Virus record (IMG/VR): IMGVR_UViG_3300048597_000118
Coordinates: 1-64,000 of that record
Source of the DNA: a virus
Length of the DNA stretch: 64,000 nucleotides
Reading direction: 5' to 3' (one strand)
Part shown: positions 61,301-64,000 of the stretch, one piece after another
Position numbering within the stretch: the first letter of the stretch is position 1
How the letters are laid out: each line of letters begins with the position of its first letter
The notes under the pieces: model-generated
What the model was told of the DNA's origin: nothing
Databases searched by the model: none
What the model saw: the letters and a program-made list of their open reading frames with translations, nothing else
Made by a program: the position numbers and the translations under genes

Positions 61301-64000
61301 GTAGAGATGCAGCGCCGTAAGGCTTACTTGTTAGCAGGAGAAATCCATAAGATATCAGGGGGTGATATAGATGCGGCACAGCGAATACTTAATCCGACCC
61401 TAAGCGTAGACGAATTCTTAACTAGAGCAGGTATAGCACAGCAACGTAGGATTCTACCTGAAGGTATGAAGCCCCGCACAGGGTTAGAATCCCGCTTTGC
61501 TACTGTAGACCTCTGGAGCTCCATGCAGAGTATGTATGCTAAATCAGGGTCGGAACCAAGTCTAAAACAGCTGGGTGTCAGAGAGTTTAATCCTTACTTA
61601 GAAGCCATCAATCAATTAGTAGGCAAAGGTCAAACTCAAAGGTCTGTCTTAGATGACCTTATTGCTTCTACAGGAAGTACCGCTACAGATTCTCAAAAGA
61701 CGTTGCGGTCTAATTTCGAAGACACCCTCCGCAAATTAGTTGTTCGACGTAGTGCTATGGGTCCACAACTCCTTGAAGTGCAGGAAAGATTGGAGAAACT
61801 GGGTATTACCGACTTTTCTGCTAATTCTGAATTTGGCAAGCTACTAGGTTCTTATCAAGAAGGAATAGTGGAGTCTATAGACACCTATGAGGTATCTAAG
61901 GTATCTACAGTAGACGCATTGATGGGCTTTTATAGTTCTACAGAAGCCTACGCCGGTTTAGCTGATGAGACTATACAGAAGGCTATGCTGACACAAGCTC
62001 AACGTATGGGATACTCTTTGCCTAGTCAAAAACTAATCAGAAGCATACTAGATAAAATCAGTAAGAGCACCCAAGATTCTGACATTACAGAAGGTGAGTA
62101 CCGGGCGTTAAAAGAAGTGGAGTTGGTGTTTGAAGGTATTACGGCGGCTATTCAGCAGGCCCGCACCATTACTCTACCAATGGAGACTAACTTCAGCAAA
62201 ATTAGCACGCCGGCGGGTAGTAAAGACTCTACGGCCCTAGAAGGTCATCTTAGTCGTTCTATGACTGAGCGGCAGCTAAAACAGTATACTTATGCGCTGG
62301 AAGAGTTTGCTGATTTAACCTCCGTACAAAACGCTCTGATGAGTCTTACTAAGGCTTACTACGGCTCTATACCAAACGCTAAACAGCGACAGTCTTTAAT
62401 CAGTATGGACTTGTCTAACATCAATTCTTGGCGTTGGAATGACTTAGAACGTAATAAACAGGGCAAATTGGTTAGGTCTCAAGGTGAGGCTAAAGGTCAA
62501 ACACAGGACGCTCACTCTAAACAGTTCCTATGGGATTACTTGGCTAATTACAACAGTCTTTATCGTAATGCACTACCTGGAGAAGACAGTGAAGTCGGCT
62601 TCTCTCGCATAAGCATAGACAATTTTATTAATACGGGTAGGGCTCAAACAGATGTTATGAGCACAATGGAGCGTATTAATATCATCGCCTACGGTCCAGC
62701 TGGTAAGTCTGATGACCCTGCTGAAGAATTACAACGCCGTGCCACTAATTCAGCCACGTTTACTTTTGATGAGCTCAGTGAAGGTATTTCACGTAAACGC
62801 ACTACGGATAAACTCGTTAAATTGGCTTCTTCTGGTTTAGACCAGTATCTAGCATATATAGACAGTACCGATTTACCTGAATCAGATAAAAAGGCAGTAA
62901 GTGAGATACTAGCTAAAGAAAGAGGGCTATATAAGTCTCAAATAAACTACTTTGTCGCAGAGAGTATTAAAGGGAAAAGGTCTAAAGATGAAATTCTTGG
63001 CGATGATATATTCAGACAAGGTATAGATGACGCAGAAGTGCAGCGTATTAAACCATTTATTCCTGGAGATAGAGGGATATTAGGTTACTTCAACTTCTTA
63101 GAAGAGTCACTAACGCCATTGAAGGAAAGCGAATCTAAGACTTGGCTGTCTACTGTTTTAAGTGGTGATTCTGCAAGAGCTAACGCCAAACTGCGTCAAG
63201 ACGAGATAGAACGACTGGCGGCGCCTGGTGGTAACATACACCAGAAAATACAACACGCCCAGGCACAAGACCAAGGCGCTGCGTATTTAGAAGGAATGAA
63301 AAGTATATATAAGACCCTTCAAGGTATGCCTACAGGCAGGAAGTCTGTTAGCACACGAGGCAGACGTATAAATGCACTAAAACGAAGCATTGAAAAAACA
63401 CAGTTTATATCGCTCTACTCCTATGAAATAGCTTCTACTGAAGGTGGGCTACTAAGACTACAGCACCGCACTAACATGCGCGGCGAGAAGTACAGTGAGA
63501 CCGGTTTAATCTTAGGGTTAGATGTCTTAGAGAAGATGTCTCTACTATTCCAAAACAGCAGTCACGAGGCCTTGGTAGCTCAACAGGATTTGGTGACTAA
63601 GTTAGCTGCTGCTAAAAACATCATTGACCGCGTAGAAACTGGTTTAGTTAAAGGTTATCTAGGCGAAGAGGTAGATGTTAAGGCCACTGGTGTCACTCAA
63701 GAAGAATGGCAGCAGTTACGCGACCTTCAACAGGCCATGATGGCGTCCAAAATAACCGCTGTCAGTATTTTGCAGAATGAGAACAGTATTAGACAAGCCA
63801 CTGGCAACCGTCTTAATATGATGGGCTCTTCTTTCATTGCCATGAATAGCTTCTTAGTAGGCGCTACTGAAGTGGCATTAGGGGCACGGTTTGATTCCGC
63901 TGCTGGTGTAACTACAGCCGGTGGGTATATGCGGTTTATGGCTAACGTAGCGCCGCGCACCAGAGATATGGATAAATACCTTTTGGTAGACCCAGACCAA
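55364..64000 (+). CDS. Giant tail/ejection protein with PLD-superfamily domain, partial (runs off right edge)
   Basis: GTG 55364 follows an in-frame TGA at 55349, so it is the first usable start. The frame stays open for 2,879 codons to the edge. Residues 1-280 are mixed. About 300-600 are a phospholipase D-like domain. The rest is a long mostly soluble alpha/beta and helical stretch (for example 1380-1500, with GYMGSERPRLNILVAGATQL) with few membrane segments and no obvious coiled-coil rod. The place after a G/GT chaperone is that of the tape measure, but domain content is unlike one. It may be a tape measure fused to ejected effector domains, or a separate virion protein. Confidence 0.85.
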   Translation, partial: MSDFTYTSDPALQKLIELLKNQEIVQAVKEKLAASGPAMTATIFSRQLAQALNEVVSDKGLQAEYSITVELVDAYLKSENRERDVFPEQQAQWARLRSNVAGHSITADFVEDVHTKHLDPYKAIKDFSDKFKGNVETKGFASSIGARGLNVDQSSERTFTYYDDNARFQGNRLAESIDSDGRFSRQLKLTSDSYATPQGYISRPATQDYYNLFADKERSGMGFRGSIFQVQEAGFMSGITQRTGSTELVTQRLSSVQVISAAYDKEEEASSPMNLYGSNDVSIYASEVLAERHKRPLKMMGIEMPGGSVHAKLGYWYKEGTAGDVNDVQSFFISSQNLTHTLSRSNTVEDMLLINRPSDEAGLSTFNSVAKELKIAADALISVARDQAQNNTAITSLSDISASRSFFRRFTDNITAAAGTEVNKENRTIFANQEIKGQFSRMFKEAAESKSNKLIITQQYFEQSLIGREGDFGSTLLSDSDVGYLQSLASRGGIKIGVTGSSMGGDSQGLFSLLDKFEAAKPGKLTGSQLKRYNLLKTLISGQPGQESAFTLMPSQYLHSKSMAMFSGSGRLLEYALGSANFSEKALVPASRQEPSDEFGLKTTDNIEVAGFFRTKNNSLSLLSKADQQRIKDNYFYGIGRYQEGKESEEEIDDPNGRLINRYGRDLRHRYQGAQVQQKGSAKFVKSAIEMIEGMGGKEYSAEGSSDALFRYKKEYILDSQSDSGYRLVGLKLNIAQPISSGKDYSISLTIGSEFKSIQTGRGGGYKTVESPMVYINKTQRFMTGAVFKNATDTTFHFMRYNELDGKIGLAALKPQESYEANSLDVLGGFLTTMQTSMNYEAKVRGIAYTYEALGADIMKKSAERVIAEKVTALYLYSSAGETPTETQIRTVLDARRQGLGALLSLVQKSGRLGDVLQNTQYDFSGNITKSDIIPNNWGDSSAVRRERRVGLQNIFKDVIRDANSANTQDLAKKLVNNFNAALQKSVGLLPDDIRDYTSGFTGQYNDIIMQIFAATPVGMQIYKDAVSAGYSESYSRQVDAYSQPHTENYSHGQSLHSKPVVGITPENMDLFRLVSPMLGANPDAVGGKVGGLILNPYPLSHGEQLGNSTGGQYLRTVSKSVGRAQVQPFTQQIGGLTKIQGGAPVVYNMLGVASSMPTLQAIDRQGYKERSAQVLSKMGLKDAEATNIVKSLESQTFDPVFGGKSKEEDEEAKEYDLLYYFPYAKTEQIMQRMKNLLSTRPMFDASREFIDYSYSLGLLGRYSNYQMEGGDKKDFLTSPSDLIGGRLLDSMPIQQFESIVARTEAKYTDKQREAATEYKKILSDPKASREQKIAAGRALQEIDQPIMLQLAKDNAIDVYAVGKGYMGSERPRLNILVAGATQLADYGIYNTSYRKDTYKYGMKLLKPHPVQTNITLSGGQIGPASLQSAVQKYLQPGTVFIARDTTIQHTQVIQAFNEQLKDALEVSVKEVGVTKGLEAVKFSVDTSSSLTRQSIRQSIVTALGSANIDNTEIDAIYKGAVAKLRGENQGIRVITDYKTGQVGYVLGRGAYQSGRQVGEVSSLNTTNVKIGDLDPGDAAFKMWGFMSYDGGHAQPLQIRVPAITGDELNSISVLGETTVIAMTGNTATIDTQFYNVEDFMSGMRAGSIIPKGPMKGGKRELFEAAVGLIGQESINLLPSTVKGPGETSIKAEDVYSMISPSQVKAFNFEIGLMMLADKQESGIYKRLTDADTGGVNVAMALSMLFLNSKADDIGGKDNLAMLYDRLSNTLSSEQRDGKSAYGKQYAAALRAKKSLLKLGQTDSTTAFTSFSSAPGSASLAMFSALAGFGKWTSDSESIESALLNQIITALGTDKKEAEAAQKRLSDAAKGLMDYAFAEKSRGGVIIEDFETKPLGLLSFLTKASADIYRDLDKEQLRKTRALGEVILSSKSLFTSPESLIVDVDGLDETYKKSRDSVLVALSNLFSVGESTSRRKQIQVEMQRRKAYLLAGEIHKISGGDIDAAQRILNPTLSVDEFLTRAGIAQQRRILPEGMKPRTGLESRFATVDLWSSMQSMYAKSGSEPSLKQLGVREFNPYLEAINQLVGKGQTQRSVLDDLIASTGSTATDSQKTLRSNFEDTLRKLVVRRSAMGPQLLEVQERLEKLGITDFSANSEFGKLLGSYQEGIVESIDTYEVSKVSTVDALMGFYSSTEAYAGLADETIQKAMLTQAQRMGYSLPSQKLIRSILDKISKSTQDSDITEGEYRALKEVELVFEGITAAIQQARTITLPMETNFSKISTPAGSKDSTALEGHLSRSMTERQLKQYTYALEEFADLTSVQNALMSLTKAYYGSIPNAKQRQSLISMDLSNINSWRWNDLERNKQGKLVRSQGEAKGQTQDAHSKQFLWDYLANYNSLYRNALPGEDSEVGFSRISIDNFINTGRAQTDVMSTMERINIIAYGPAGKSDDPAEELQRRATNSATFTFDELSEGISRKRTTDKLVKLASSGLDQYLAYIDSTDLPESDKKAVSEILAKERGLYKSQINYFVAESIKGKRSKDEILGDDIFRQGIDDAEVQRIKPFIPGDRGILGYFNFLEESLTPLKESESKTWLSTVLSGDSARANAKLRQDEIERLAAPGGNIHQKIQHAQAQDQGAAYLEGMKSIYKTLQGMPTGRKSVSTRGRRINALKRSIEKTQFISLYSYEIASTEGGLLRLQHRTNMRGEKYSETGLILGLDVLEKMSLLFQNSSHEALVAQQDLVTKLAAAKNIIDRVETGLVKGYLGEEVDVKATGVTQEEWQQLRDLQQAMMASKITAVSILQNENSIRQATGNRLNMMGSSFIAMNSFLVGATEVALGARFDSAAGVTTAGGYMRFMANVAPRTRDMDKYLLVDPDQ
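56270..57210 (+). other. PLD-superfamily domain, Tdp1-like HxK...N pair
   Basis: Two half-sites are visible. First: VHAK (H310, K312), then ISSQNLTHTL (N337). Second: LHSK (H559, K561), then LGSANFSEKAL (N581). Each is followed by a Glu-containing strand (NTVEDMLLI, NIEVAGFF). The usual HKD Asp is absent in both halves, as in tyrosyl-DNA phosphodiesterase 1 (HKN). This suggests a phosphodiesterase acting on nucleic acid, perhaps on protein-DNA links. The residues between the two Hxk motifs (about 250) are consistent with a two-lobed PLD fold. Confidence 0.75.

Noticed and set aside
1-64000. tRNA genes or CRISPR arrays.
   Set aside because: No cloverleaf-like segments or regularly spaced direct repeats were found by reading; the gaps are short and accounted for. 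A tRNAscan run would be needed for certainty.

Overview
The window is part of the virion-structure region of a large contractile-tailed (myovirus-type) phage genome. A portal, a Mu gpI-like protease/scaffold, an E-type capsid protein, a sheath, a tube, an OB-fold spike, gp25-like and gpJ-like wedge proteins, fibres and a terminase lie in one nearly uninterrupted run. The host is probably a cyanobacterium. That is an inference: the two degraded IS200/IS605 elements here have TnpB and TnpA tails of a type I associate with cyanobacterial genomes, and no host gene is present.

Layout: (1) 1-13978, minus: one open frame of at least 4,659 codons that runs off the left edge. It alternates charged and hydrophobic stretches and carries a protein-kinase-like domain (HGDVHGRN, DFG) and a glycine-zipper tail near its distal end. 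(2) 14018-52708, minus: a compact late operon read from right to left: portal, (plus-strand intruder), Cys-motif protein, protease/scaffold, capsid, decoration-like protein, head-tail proteins, sheath, tube, hub, spike, baseplate, holin-like protein, fibre cluster, large terminase. The terminase is interrupted by two inteins, one inside the Walker A loop and one just before the last catalytic Asp of the nuclease. (3) 52841-53977: an IS605-like shell whose interior has been replaced by an HNH homing endonuclease gene and a small ribbon-helix-helix gene. (4) 53999-64000, plus: a tail assembly chaperone with a lambda-type GGGAAAG -1 frameshift giving a G/GT pair, an intrinsic terminator, then a second giant frame of at least 2,879 codons that runs off the right edge. 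Its N-terminal part has a phospholipase D-superfamily domain with two HxK...N half-sites resembling Tdp1.

How it fits together: the minus operon builds the head (portal, protease, capsid), the contractile tail (sheath, tube), the baseplate and the fibres, and encodes the packaging motor. The plus operon starts with the chaperone pair that normally guides tape-measure assembly, so the plus-strand giant protein is in the tape-measure position. The minus-strand giant is also probably virion-associated, because it sits at the end of the late operon. Enzyme-like domains inside both giants suggest proteins carried in the particle and possibly delivered to the host cell (inference).

The window is rich in homing elements: two inteins with different nuclease classes, a free HNH endonuclease, and two IS605 remnants. 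No tRNA, rRNA or CRISPR array was recognised by eye.
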